DNA of 64,000 nucleotides from Glandiceps talaboti (taxonomy: Eukaryota > Hemichordata > Enteropneusta > Spengelidae), in NCBI RefSeq assembly GCF_964340395.1, contig NC_135565.1:19689709-19753708 (forward strand), read 5' to 3'. The position numbers and the translations under genes are program-made. The first letter of the stretch is position 1; each line of letters begins with the position of its first letter. This document shows positions 1 through 21,538 of this stretch, one piece after another. The notes under the pieces are model-generated. The model saw nothing but the letters and a program-made list of their open reading frames with translations. It was not told the origin of the DNA and searched no databases.

Positions 1-504
1 AACATTTGGCTCAGTCATTTTGTAGAAGGATGGTATTAAGCCTGTCCAGTAGGAAGTTTGATTGGTTGAGGGCGCTGTAGTCATTAGAGGGAATACAGTG
101 TTATATCTTAATTCGGTTTTATTTCATGGAATTGTGATTCCATTCACACACATGTGTGTTTATGAAATCTTCATTTATCAAGTACATGAATTTCTATTTG
201 TTTGTTTTCTGTCTGTAGGGAGAGGATGGATGCCAGCCGGCAGAGCTGGAGTGGGGGTCAGGCAAGTTTTGATAGATCTATGAAAAGTCTGATGTTTCTC
301 AAGAAATGACAACTAAACTTGAAAGTTTTATCAACCACTAGAAAAAGAAACTTAAAAACATTGAGTTCTTATTAATAGTGTATTTAATACAATGATTTCA
401 ATTTAAATGCAACAAAAACAGTTTTCTTGTTTCCAGGTCACACAGTGTGTGCTGTAGGGACCGAGTGTCATGCACGTTTCACTTTACCTGCATGCTCTCT
501 CGAC

Positions 505-1217
505 CTTTTTATTGACTATGTTAAAGTTGAACGGGTGACTGAATATATTTAGGTACAATCTTGGATAATAAGTTAAATTTCAAGGCCAACACAGATTTTA
601 TTCACAAGAAATGTCAATCTAAAGTTTACTGAGGGCCCTAAATGTAAATGCCAAGGTATTGCAGACATTCTATCAGAGTTTTGTTGAGTCAGTTTTAACA
701 TTTTCTTTTTTGTGCTGGTTTGGTAGTCTAGGGACTAGCTACAAGAATGTCTTGAACAAGATTGTAAATGTGTGTAGTAAAGTAGTGGGCGGAAAGCAGA
801 CTAATTTGAATGAATTGTTTACATCTCGTGTACAAAAAAGAAGCTAGGAAAATGGTAAATGACAAAGGCCACATTATGTCCCAGCACTTTGAACTTCTGC
901 CATCAGGGAGACGATTTCGTGTCCCAATATTCAGAACAGTTAGAACCAAATCAAGTTTTGTGCCCACTTCAATAAGACTTTTCAAAAAAACTAAATGATT
1001 GTATTTTAAAGATATCTGCTGTGCACTGCTTTGTTTTTATCATTTTATCTGACCTACAGAGGTCAAAGATCATATTTCATTTTAAAGACATAAACGATGT
1101 GTACATTTTATTTTGTATTTATTGTATCTTTATTTTAATATGTGTTTAAATGGATCCACGTCATCGTATTTTCTCTACGTGAGATAATAAAGTTTTCTTG
1201 TATCTTGTATCTTGTAT
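505..1217 (+). mobile_element. LINE (non-LTR retrotransposon), 3' end with reverse-transcriptase C-terminus
   Basis: Frames on the plus strand read as the C-terminal part of a LINE reverse transcriptase: LGTILDNKLNFKANTDFIHK near 550-610, then FYQSFVESVLTFSFLCWFGS from about 667, NKIVNVCSKVVGGKQT from about 757, and a block with LLPSGRRFRVPIFRTVRT near 895-945. These motifs are typical of L2/CR1-like or related LINE polymerases after the catalytic palm. The blocks lie in different frames, so the copy is a 5'-truncated, decayed relic. It ends in a 3' UTR and a short tandem tail of TATCTTG (about three units, 1199-1217), as expected for elements with microsatellite-like 3' tails. The exact 5' limit is uncertain and could lie upstream of 505. 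Confidence 0.85.
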
Positions 1218-1573
1218 GCTCCAAGGCTAACAAATATTCCTCTATGTCATATTAAAGAGATTTGTAGTTTTCACTTAACTTTGTAAGGGGAGGGAGGTAG
1301 GGAGGGTTGTCAGTTGCCAGAGCCTGTTTACTTTAAGGTGAGATGTCGGGATACTAATTGGGGACCTGGTAGGATAGAGGTTGCAATGTGAATACTTGAA
1401 TCCTATGTGCTTATAAAGGCTGCAATGGATTGTATACGCCCCAGGGAGTTGGGGAAGAAAAAAGGGCCGTTGTGCCACTTTAGATCAGTGCCAGGGGTAA
1501 TAATAGTAACGCGCTTTGATTCAAGAGTGAGAAAGTGCTATATCAAAACCAACATTATTATCATTATACCAAT

Positions 1574-1576
1574 AAC

Positions 1577-1617
<41 letters not shown>

Positions 1618-1653
1618 GCCTGTCTATCTGTCTGTCTGCCTGTCTATCTGTCT
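1574..1653. repeat. (TCTG)n microsatellite
   Basis: Tetranucleotide array of TCTG with CCTG and TCTA variants. The Cys-Leu-Ser-Val open frames across it are artefacts of the repeat. Confidence 0.95.
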
Positions 1654-1848
1654 CAGTAATTATGTAATAGAAAAAATATACCTCAAAGGAAATGAAATTC
1701 AAGGTAATGTTTTATTCAGCTGCAATGGTTGGAATAAGTTTAACTTTTCATGTACATATCAAATACAGTGTTGACATATCCAAAAAGCCACTGGAGCATA
1801 GAAATCTCTCTAAACACATGAACATATTTTCACAACATACACAGTGAA

Positions 1849-1854
1849 TTTATT
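1849..1854 (-). promoter_or_regulatory. Candidate poly(A) signal AATAAA of MOXD1-like gene
   Basis: AATAAA on the minus strand about 710 nt after the stop codon. Closer ATTAAA variants at 2494-2499 and 2431-2436 could serve instead; the sequence does not decide. Confidence 0.25.
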
Positions 1855-1894
1855 TATAATTGCTATATGCTAGTTAGGTTGACAAGTTGCAGGC

Positions 1895-2225
1895 ATGGAT
1901 TTTACAGTTGATGGGAAAGTTTATAAATTTGACTGGTCAGAAATTTCCTTTGGATTGGTACAGCCCATTTCATGTTAGTGTTCACTGGCTCTGTTTGATA
2001 CAACCGTGCTGAAAACAATAAGAAACTATAGATTCTACACTTTAAGATAGCAAGATTGAAAGAATACACTTTCTTGTTACATTTTGTCTAAATGAAATGA
2101 ACTAATGTGCCACCATGCAGACATCAAAAGGTAGATATCAAAACAATGGCGCCTGTGTGTCTGAATCAAGATGCAGCTTCATTTAGAAAAAATGTCACAA
2201 AAAATTGTGATCTTGCTGTCTTTTT
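1895..2225 (+). repeat. Interspersed repeat family R1, copy 1
   Basis: This stretch aligns by eye with 35925-36257. Shared blocks include TTCACTGGCTCT, CAATAAGAAACT, GATAGCAAGATTGAAAG, ACATTTTGTCTAA, GGCGCCTGTGTGTC and AAATTGTGATCTTGC, with small indels between them. No coding capacity and no clear terminal repeats were seen. It may be a SINE or a non-autonomous transposon. Confidence 0.7.
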
Positions 2226-2562
2226 AAGGGTTGAATACACAGTTTCTGGCTGAATCAATCAGAGCAGTGAAAACTAACATGAATCAGGCCACATATCTTT
2301 TCATAGAATACAAACTTTTTTTTAAAAATGAATCATCGAGTATGTATGTCATTACATATTCACTTGGATTAGACCACTATGTAAAATGTATATTAACCCA
2401 GACCAAAATCTTGAAGGAACTCTTTAAATGTTTAATTTCGTGAACACATAAACAGAATACATGCTCTTTAGAAAGGTTGGGTAAACATTGGCTGTTTTAA
2501 TATTGTCACATCATACAGTTAGTTTAGATGTTTCGATCCTTAGTTGGAGTATGTATACATGT

Positions 2563-12160
<9,598 letters not shown>

Positions 12161-12190
12161 ATTGTCGAGAAGCAGTACATAGGAACTTAA

Positions 12191-12221
12191 AATGGTTCCC
12201 TACAATGAAAGACACTTTATA
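12191..12221 (-). promoter_or_regulatory. Core promoter of MOXD1-like gene (TATA box plus Inr-like site)
   Basis: On the minus strand TATAAAG (first T at 12221) lies 28-30 nt upstream of ACCATTTT, a fair Inr match with A near 12193. That start would leave a 5' UTR of about 33 nt before the ATG at 12160. Inferred from spacing only. Confidence 0.5.
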
Positions 12222-13726
12222 CTTGTGGGGTCGCTGTGATGAGCTCCAGTGATTTCACAGTCATGTGACTTGTTGGACTATAAACAATCTTATGAGCGAA
12301 TGGCAAGAGGCGTTCATATTATTATAATAATATAAACAGTTGACCTGACGAAGATGTCGCATTTTATTGTTTAGCGTATCACAAATCTTACCCACCTTTT
12401 CTACATTGTTTTCCTGGAGCTACCTTTATGTGATCCCCAAATCATTATTGACTTTGATAATAGAATAAAGTTAATGTTATTTATTAAGACGTGTCATTAC
12501 ACTACCTCTAGATGGTAATGACCTCTAATTAACAGAAACAATGTCTTATTTTATAAATAATTGACCAATTTTTAGTGAATATATCTTTCGTTCCTTGGCG
12601 AAAAAAACCCTGGTACTGCATGGTTTAAAATGCCGACTACACATGCCGTGGTATTTGTGTCAAAACAGGCGGCGATTACTTTCAAATTGAAGTTCAATGT
12701 CGAAATTGAGAAAAACATATATGCATTTTTTGTACTTGTTTATTGGTGAAAACCTGTGATAATGGTCAGCTCATATTGTAGTACAAACAAGTAGCCGAAC
12801 CCAAATAACAATCATTGTTTAAACATGCCAAGGTCAATCTGACCTGCCATCGACCGAATTTCTAATCCTTGGCCTCAATATAATAGGCTTTCATTTCTGT
12901 TCTTACTCGTAGTCGCGCGGGCCGTTTTAAACAGGTGGAATGTCTGACCAAAAGTATATTTTAGATTTGTAATTTAGATGTTGATATCAATAATATGGAT
13001 ATTGTCAACTGTTTGAAGCCTAATACCAAACATTTATTTTTCGCCAGTGAGACCATGTCTATGTCACGTGACAATTTACGTCATCATGAGTTGGTTGTCG
13101 TATGTCACTTGGTCACTCAGGTCAACATTTCCGTTTGTAATCCATTGTAGTCTCTGGAATTCCGACTGGTCTATGTAAACAACACGAGACTATGACGTGT
13201 TGACTACAGACTGTAAATCAGGAATCGGCGTCTAACTATTATATGTAACCATGGTAACTATGTGTCGACGGTATGTACCAAGGATACTATAAAGTACAAT
13301 CCAATCATAGAGACCAGGCGTACGTAATTTTTTTTTTTTTTTTTACAGAAAATATCGATATCACTGAGTATCAGTAAATGTTACAACCGTTTCGGTACTA
13401 GTAAGAATCTACTTAAAACTCCCCTGGTAAAATTAACACATTAAACTAGTGTGGTAAAGATCGCAATAATCACATACAGTGGAGCTGGTTCACTGAAACG
13501 GACAACTCAAGAAAAACAGTTGTAAAGTTCGGTAAATTTAGAAAAACGAAATAAACAAAATGGCTCTTAAAGGAAAGGTCAGATCAATAGTGGCATACAT
13601 TATTGTAATTGCCACACAAGGGATGATGCTGACTCATAGCGACCACTAATATTTGAGTCGATTTAAGATTCAATAAATCAATAAGGTGTTACATTAGTAT
13701 GTAATGGTTATTTATTATACGATGAA

Positions 13727-14219
13727 GCATTTAGGACATCAACCAGATACACTAGGTATGTAAAGATCATGTGATTTATACGCACATCATAATTCATGTA
13801 TGTACCTCATAACACAGCCTACGGTTGACTGCTAACTCGCCAAACGACAAAACTGATCCAAACACATGAATGTGCAAACCATCGTACAAGCATTTAGGAC
13901 ATCAACCAGATACACTAGGTATGTAAAGATCATGTGATTTATACGCACATCATAATTCATGTATGTACCTCATAACACAGCCTACGGTTGACTGCTAACT
14001 CGCCAAACGACAAAACTGATCCAAACACATGAATGTGCAAACCATCGTACAAGCATTTAGGACATCAACCAGATACACTAGGTATGTAAAGATCATGTGA
14101 TTTATACGCACATCATGATTCATGTATGTACCTCATAACACAGCCTACGGTTGACTGCTAACTCACCAAACGACAAAACTGATCCAAACACGTGACATGA
14201 ATGTGCAAACCATCATACA
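13727..14219. repeat. Tandem repeat, three units of 163-167 bp
   Basis: Units start with GCATTTAGGACATCAACC at 13727, 13890 and 14053. The first two are almost identical. The third has a 4-bp insertion and a few substitutions. High similarity implies recent amplification. Confidence 0.97.
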
Positions 14220-15009
14220 AATAAGTAAAACCAAAGCCTCTTTTACGGCGGCGAATAAAAATCTGGAACGGTTTTTGAAACTTTTGTTAGATATGACTTT
14301 AATATAATCCCAATGTCGTGCACCCTGCACTACAGTATTGAATCACCTGTGGGTAAATGTATTTGTGTAGCAATACACATAGTATAGTGTAATATATGCA
14401 CTTATATTTACATGTTTGGTTGCATAATATCCAAACATAGTCGCCCAATGAACCACAATTTTAACCTATTTCTGTACTTCTAATAGACAAATTCGACAGA
14501 CCTCTAATTGACATGTACAATGTCTCATTATTGGTGTTTTAACAATTTTCAGTGAATATTTCGTTGTTTGTTTAATCGAAATATTAATACAACTAGTACA
14601 GATGTAAAAGACTCCTCTTGCAGAAACATATTCTCTGACTTGTGACAATGTTACTACTAATAAATTACATGAATGCCAAGTGGTTAATATCATTTTTTAT
14701 TCAATTATTTTTTAGCCCAATTTTAGTACATTTGACACCGGCTTATTTGATGATTACGTGTTTTTTTTGTTTTCACAAAAGACAAAGTAGTTTTATTACT
14801 TAAATTCAAACTGAAAACTAATTTTTCATCCATGTGGCCACCCGAATTACAATTACGTTCCCAAGCATTAGTAGTCAGTTTTATTTTATCTACTTTTATC
14901 ATTGGTATGATTTGTTAATGTAGGGATGCTGGAGGACCTCAATGCAAAGAAGTGTTTCACTTACTTTAGTACTGTAACATTTATTTGTGCTATTAAAACT
15001 TGAATAATG

Positions 15010-15012
<3 letters not shown>

Positions 15013-15053
<41 letters not shown>
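15013..15053. repeat. (AAT)n microsatellite
   Basis: Uninterrupted AAT trinucleotide run just downstream of the second MOXD-like copy. Confidence 0.9.
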
Positions 15054-15054
<1 letters not shown>

Positions 15055-16794
15055 TTTTTACAATGCAATGTTCAAATTGATACAAGATGTGCTGAACGAG
15101 TATTCAAACAGACAAAAGAGCAATAATAAAGAGTGTTGCCATGGCAATTGCTGAAGGGACGATTGGTCTGGAAGCAATGCTGAGGTCCAGTTCACAGTCA
15201 CGTGTTTCTGCTGGAAGTGGGTCAGTGACCTTTATTGAGTTGTGGTACACGATTTCCTAGAGAAATAACATATAAACAAAAACATGATTAATATACTACA
15301 AATACCAGAGATGTGACATGACGTCATCACATTGAAGAGGTTATACACCATTAAAACACATAGTTATATTACAAACGAATGATAATCCTTAAGAAGACAG
15401 AAAAATACCTAAAATATTTTTCCCCTTACAGGTTTTACTAACTTTTACTTTTTTACTTAAATATATTTTTTACTTAAAACGTCTAACTTGCAACAAATTT
15501 AGTATAGCCCAAGACATTTTACAAACTCGAACTACCCATAAATATACTAATAAAAATTATACTAAATATGAACAGAATTACAAGTAGGAAACATTATCGA
15601 AACAAACAAACAAACAAACAATTTTGATTTCAGTATACTAAAGTGACGTTGTTAACAGTACGTACAGTGCTAGACTGGCAGAAAGATATTCGTGTAACTT
15701 ATCTGTGATACAATGTATAGTGTATATATATGTGTGTGGCCAGAATACCTGATACGTTGATTGTATCAATTTTATGAACAAACTTTTCATTTATGTAATT
15801 AATATTCATACGATAATATTTATCTCAACGTAATCAGTTCTTGTGATCATAAGGTTTATACAGTTTCACTTGATGTTTTAGTTAATGTGGTATAGTGTCC
15901 AGAGACAGTCAAACAGGCAGACAGACGGGTGGATAGACAGACGGGTGGACAGACATACACAGCTACAACACAACTTTTCCTTTGCAGATCTTATAAGGGG
16001 GAATAGAATGGACCTTCCCTCCTATTGGCATCGACAAGCCAACACATTTGATAAATCTGACATATACATATAAACAGTCACGATAACAAAGTGATACGAT
16101 ATGAAGATAAGCAAACGTACCTGCCAAATGTCCGGTGAAATGCCACCAACGCCCACACTTCCTTGGTACCCTTTCTCATGTGAAAGTTGAAAGTCATCTA
16201 TCATCTGTTCATCCCAATCCACCTTGTCAAGTACTTCAAAAAGAGACAAATTTTCCCACTTGGCTGGAGATTTGACGACAGGGGGCCAGATATCACTGAT
16301 GAAAAAAGTGATCAAGACTAAGCATAATGTACAACGATAGAGATTGATAAGGGGTGTGGAAAATGTGATGTCATTTCCTGTATGGTTTCCCACAAACCCT
16401 TGCATACGATCCCTAAAATGGCAGTACAGAAAACAGAAAAATGGCAGAAAGTTCTTTCAGGAAGGCTTCTATAGAAGATTTCCAATTTGAATAAGTTACT
16501 AAGGTGCTATTTTCTAGCATAGAATCATATGTGTGTTGACAATAGTGATCAATACAAGTGGACTATAGACAAAAATAAGTCTGACTGGATTTTTCTTTTA
16601 TCATTTGGAGAATACACAGACAAGAAAGTTGCACTTACTCATAGATTTCTTTGATTCCAACAACACTAAATGTTTCATTTAACTCCGTCCAGGTCGTACA
16701 CCAGTCCATTTTAATCCGAGGATATACATATAGATATGTTATACACATCTCTTCGCTTGTACTCAGTCCACCCTTTGAGTAAAACAGATCATCA

Positions 16795-17000
16795 TTAAAG
16801 TGGCCATATGGATTACAATAGGGCTATTTATTTTTGAATTGTAATTTATAAAACAGCTTTACTATGTTTTTCTATTTGAAAACACAATGTGAAATAACAT
16901 TATAGTTACCAAGTCTCTGTAAATCAATAAATTGCAAAACATTATTGATAAAATGTGTCACAGTCACAAATGTGTAAAATGTTTGTTATTGTACGTACAA
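16795..17000 (+). mobile_element. Interspersed element R4, copy 1 (AAAGTGGCCATATGGAT end)
   Basis: Starts AAAGTGGCCATATGGAT and shares with 36304-36485 the blocks TAAAACAGCTT.ACTATG, TTTTTCTA.TTGAAAA, AATGTGAAATAACAT, CAATAAA.TGCAAAACATTA and AAAATGTTTGTTATTGTACG. It begins about 20 bp from the acceptor of exon 10' of the partial MOXD copy. The mirrored right end present at 50855 is missing here. Confidence 0.75.
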
Positions 17001-17287
17001 ACCCTTTACACTTTTTGCATCTTTTTGCGATTTATTGACTCAGAGTTAAAACAACGACTTGGTATATGTTTTTTTGCAAGTACAAACACATATAGTAAAA
17101 CATATATTAATGTTGGTTTTATTAAATACATTACAATGCCAAAACAAATACTTAATTCTAATCATATGACCACTGTATGTACAAGTGACAATTTTATTAA
17201 CTTATAAAATCCAAAACCATTTTTTATTCAATGAGATGGGTTTCGTTAAGACTATCCTGTGACTATTTTGTTCCACATGTGTGACAC

Positions 17288-17338
17288 TGTGTGTGTGTGT
17301 GTGTGCGTGCGTGTGTGTGTGTGTGTGTGCGTGTGCGT
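17288..17338. repeat. (GT)n microsatellite
   Basis: GT dinucleotide run with a few GC interruptions. Confidence 0.95.
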
Positions 17339-17340
17339 GA

Positions 17341-17686
17341 GAATTAATAACTGTATCTATTGTTTCTACCTTACAGGACTGGGGTGTGGAATTCTGGGTA
17401 TGGTACCCAATTACTAATGCTGATGTCACCAAGAGAATTAATGACTGTATCTATTGTTTCTACCTTACAGGACTGGGGTAGGGAATTCTGGGTATGGTGC
17501 CCAATTACTAATGCTGATGTCACCAAGAGCATTAATGACTGTATCCTTACAGGTCAATTAGGTAGAACCAATATACAGACTGATAGAGAGGGAACTGATG
17601 ACAATAACATACTTAAGGTAACTTTGCACCTGGTATTCACGAACCCAGTGTACAGAGACCGGTTCATTTGGGAATATCTTATGTAA
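17341..17686 (+). other. Duplicated exon-like segment of unknown origin
   Basis: A 94-bp unit starting at 17341 repeats at 17435. Each unit contains TTTCTACCTTACAG followed by 70 bp that begin GACTGGGGT, encode DWG.EFWVW.PITNADVTK, and end AATGACT|GTATC, so each looks like an acceptor, an exon and a donor. After the second unit the frame stays open to a stop at 17684-17686, with KVTLHLVFTNPVYRDRFIWE near the end. I do not recognise the family. It sits where exons 8-9 of the partial MOXD copy should be. It could be a fragment of another gene or of a transposon. Confidence 0.4.
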
Positions 17687-19639
17687 ATCTAAGTGGCTTT
17701 TCCTGACTTACTGGACATAAACCAAAACAGCAAGGACATAATCAGCATCGCATTTGTTCCAATAAGATGTTAATTTCACAAACAGCCAATAAAGCAAATG
17801 GTCAGAAAGAACTGCTCTCCGTTTTAACTTCTGCCATTTTGTGGTGTCAAAGACATGCTATTGGAAGGATGACCATGCGGTAGCTACATATAAAAATAGA
17901 TATCAGTGGAAACTTAAGATGTGTACATGTGAAATCAACCATCCTGACCCTTTAACATAGGAGAGCAATGTGTTTGTCATACGAGTGAAATCAATTTTAA
18001 AATTGTTATCTTACGTTTCTAGTTAATTCAGCCCGACAATATCCGTAATTGGTAAATTCATCAGCTCCAGGTGGTATCATTTGTGATGGTGAGGTACTCT
18101 GACCGAGTGCTAACACACCAGTATCGAATTCACGAAGATTTGGAGTGTAGTGAATACGAATTCCTGAACTGTCATAGATATCTGGTTTAAATTAAGATAA
18201 AAGGTTGTAGAAGAAGAAGAATGGTTTATTACGATATAGTGAAGTGTTTGAAAGACTATTAATTTTACACACTGAGCACCCCCTTCCAATCCCGATTGTA
18301 ACTGATAGGAGAATTGGTGCAGATACACCATGGAGGATTCACAGTACAAGCACAAAAGTTCCAAACCTAGTCATACTCAAGGTCACAAGCATTTACAAGA
18401 AGATGGGTTAAAAGTTTAAAGAAATCACACATGTGCTATATTTAGTCGTTGTGTAAATTCCATTGTATTGGAAGTATACTTAAGATGAGAATAAAACATC
18501 CAGAATCAGAGGAGAGAAGCTCTCGGGTAGGTGATTCTGGCAAGCCGAAATCTCTTCTCAGTCGTGACTAATTCCCGACTTGGACCTGAACGATCCCGTA
18601 CGGGAGTATGAGAGTGTGAGTGCCTAGAGTGTAACGTCAGAACTATCCATACTTCTACCGTTCAACTCTACGACACCCAACATATGTATGACGTGTGATT
18701 TATATCCTTTTTTAAAATTAGAAGTTCGGTTATCTTTGGTATATCTGTAAATCCGAGCTGAGTTTGAAATATCACCAATTCACGCCAGAAATGGGACCAT
18801 GTTGACCTAAATGACCATAAAGATAGACCCATGTCAAGTGATATTTCACGTGACATACGACTAGTCTGTACTCTTAAATTTACTGTAAATCATAGTGATA
18901 TAATGCCAAGGAATTCACTCAAGGGTTATTTAGCTCTGCGACCTAGAAATGATGTGACCGACGGGAAGCAAATGTATATTTATTGTGCATCAAATACTTT
19001 TCACCGGGAGTCTCCTTTTATGTGATCCTTCAGCCTGTTGGTGTGATAGCAGTGCGGCTGAAACCGCAGATTGCTATCAGGTAGCTCTAACAATCAACAA
19101 TCAATGTAATATAATACGAGTGTGCCTGGCAGTCGAGCACAACGTGTATTCGTGTGGGAATGCTGTCAGCGAGTGAGCCATTGGGAAGAACAATGCCTTG
19201 GTGCCATTCATTCTCTATCCGAATTTTTGGGTTGTGAAATATTAGACTGTGTATCCTAGAGGTTGATCCCTAGTATGTATGTTTGAATGTCTCTACTCCA
19301 CTGTTGTTATAGATTTTTGTGTAGTACATTGCCTACTCGCCTTATAAATAACATATTCCATTTGAAAACACCATAAAGAAGACACCAATATTGCCAATGA
19401 CTACATTAATTTTGTTATCATTTTCTATGTATGCCAACCATCTCTAACATATAATATTTGATATTACTATCTAACGGGGGTAAAGATGGTTTAACGAGGA
19501 CACAATGACTTTTACAAATATTTATTTGATATTTTACAGGTAAACAAATAATCGAAAAATAATATGTAACCCAAAGAGATCAAACCAAATTTACAGACAC
19601 ACGTCACTTAAATATCAACCCTAATATGGTCATGAAAGT

Positions 19640-19770
19640 TTTTGATATATCTTTCAATACTTATTTTACAAGTGACAATACTGTAAAACAATCACTGTTA
19701 TCCAAGGTGTTTGAAATGTTACATTTTTATCAGCAAAATATGTCAGAAACTGTAAGAAAATAAAACCCCA
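19640..19770. repeat. Interspersed repeat R2, copy 2
   Basis: Matches 2820-2965 over about 130 bp in the same orientation, with blocks AATACTGTAAAACAATCA, TTTGAAATGTTACATTTTT and GTAAGAAAATAAAACCCCAA. Confidence 0.6.
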
Positions 19771-20076
19771 AAATAGACCACTTGTTGGATCAGACAATCA
19801 TAGTGGTACTTTGTCCTGGATAAAGATGTTCATATCACAACAAGTGTACATTTTAAAATCTAATTCTCATTCTATAAAATGATTGATAATTCGTTTTTTC
19901 TTTACTCCCATGTTACTACTCAGCAATATCATTGGAGTATGTCAAATCGTGCACATATACAAACTACACACAAACGTCACCACCTTCTACCTATAACACA
20001 AGAAACCCAAACATAAACGTTTTTGTGGTCCAAATTGTGACAGTGGAACTAGAACTAAATATACGAGAAGGAGAAC

Positions 20077-20297
20077 AACAACGGGGTAGTAAAGGATGGA
20101 TCTGTTGATACAATTAAAGTATCCACCCAGCTTGACTAAACAATTTCTCTCATCGTCGACATGTCAGTTATCTGGTCTATTGGTACTTAGAATGACCAAA
20201 TCACTGACCTGTCGACGATGAGAGAAATTGTTTAGTCAGGCTGGGTGGATACTTTAAATGTATCAACAGATCCATCCTTTACTACCCCGTCGTTGTT
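20077..20297. repeat. Foldback (inverted-repeat) element
   Basis: The left arm runs from CAACGGGGTAGTAAAGGATG to TCATCGTCGACATGTCAGT and the right arm is its complement, ending CATCCTTTACTACCCCGTCG. The arms are about 90 bp with a few mismatches and the loop is about 40 bp. A (CGT)n run follows directly. Likely a non-autonomous DNA transposon. Confidence 0.85.
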
Positions 20298-20298
20298 T

Positions 20299-20326
20299 CG
20301 TCGTCGTCGTCGTCGTCGTCGTCGTC
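20299..20326. repeat. (CGT)n microsatellite
   Basis: Trinucleotide run directly adjacent to the right arm of the foldback element. Confidence 0.9.
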
Positions 20327-21538
20327 TAGTTTGTTCCTCTATGTATGTCACTGCTTTATATTAACATTTTAGGCCTTATGATATTGTAAATATTTATAAC
20401 AAACATGCAGTGATTGGCCAAATTGAAATGGTTGTGGTTGAGTTCAATCTGTCAGGGCTCCTATCCATGAGTTGAAAGTTTCTTAAGTGATGAAAAATCA
20501 AACCATGTCAATTGTAATTGCATGGTGTGTCAAAATTGACAAAAGCACACGTAAAAATCCTATTCTGCTTGTCTGTGAGAGCTTGCGTTTATTGTGATAC
20601 TTAAAATCTTATTTTAGCCTTCAAAGCGGATTACGGAAAAAATCCGTAAATTGATAAGTCGTCCCGCGTGGAGAGTGTGAACGACATTTACTTACACCTG
20701 CTAAAGGTAAAGCATTATCCTGACCACATCAAATACTACTTAAAATGGACAATAGTTGTAAAGTTACTTAACAATCAAGATGACATTGTATCGTATGAAA
20801 GAATTACATTGGCTTGGCTACAAACCTCAGTCGTAAAGCTATATTCCCATGTGAACGGATATGATTTCTGCAAATTTTGTGATTGACTATTGGCCAAATA
20901 CTGTAGAGTCTAAATCATGCTAAATGTTTTGTATGATGACTACAATATTTATCCGCCAAATCCAAGTGTTTATGACTGACAGTAATTTGCGACCCTACAA
21001 TATTTTACATCTAATTAACATTGTACATCGGAGTATATACATCATTTGATATGAAAAAACCTGCTTACAAAGTTCTCATATAAGTTCATAAATGAAGAAG
21101 TACAACACTCCACAGTATAAACAATATTTAGTTGGTCGCATAGAGCAAATGTAATATATTCTCAAAATGTAATAGTACAATTGTTTGGTAAATTTATGAT
21201 TTTTTATGCTATATCTGTCTTATTGTGAGAGCTTCGTACTCTGTCGGAAGAAGTAATAAAGTACTTAGAAGTACCATCCGAACAAAAACTCAATGCACTA
21301 ATTCTTCATTTCCAAAATCGTCTTTATCTCGAAGAATCTGACTAGAAATTGTTGTATTAGTTTCACATGCTTTTGTTATATCATTGTTGAAGCCAAAATC
21401 AATAGAATACGAACAGGTTACACAGAGTATGCAGTTTAAAGGTCAAAGTTCATATGGTATTTGTTAAGATATTGTTTCCTCCAGAAGATGCGCCATATTG
21501 AAAATATCCTGTCCGCTCTACTGTAGATGTCCTAAAGC

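Larger units (their letters stand above)
12222..15103. other. Intergenic region between the two MOXD-like copies
   Basis: No gene is supported here. It holds a poly(T) run near 13328, the 163-bp tandem repeat at 13727-14219, an (AAT)n run at 15013-15053 and a weakly similar pair of segments near 12500-12600 and 14490-14580 that share GACCTCTAATT, AATGTCT and AGTGAATAT in order. Confidence 0.7.
15104..18181 (-). pseudogene. Second MOXD1-like copy, partial (C-terminal exons only)
   Basis: Four exons correspond to exons 7, 10, 11 and 12 of the complete gene: 18181-18015, 16772-16639, 16295-16121 and 15256-15104. Lengths match the intact gene (167, 134, 175 against 172, 153 against 156), borders are GT/AG and frames are open. 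They encode YDSSGIRIHYTPNLREFDTG, LSTSEEMCITYLYVYPRIKM, VVKSPAKWENLSLFEVLDKV and a C-terminal hydrophobic segment (AIAMATLFIIALLSV). No equivalents of exons 1-6 were seen between 18181 and 21538, and none of exons 8-9 between 16772 and 18015, so the CuH histidines and the CuM HxH pair are absent. Exon 7' could splice to exon 10' without a frame change. Either a decaying tandem duplicate, or a transcribed non-catalytic remnant; the open frames keep the second possibility alive. Confidence 0.75.
18182..21538. other. Intergenic region between partial MOXD copy and SLC6 gene A
   Basis: No supported gene. Contains repeat R2 copy 2 (about 19640-19770), the foldback element at 20077-20297 and a (CGT)n run. 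The sites of exons 1-6 of the second MOXD copy would be expected here but were not found. Confidence 0.65.
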
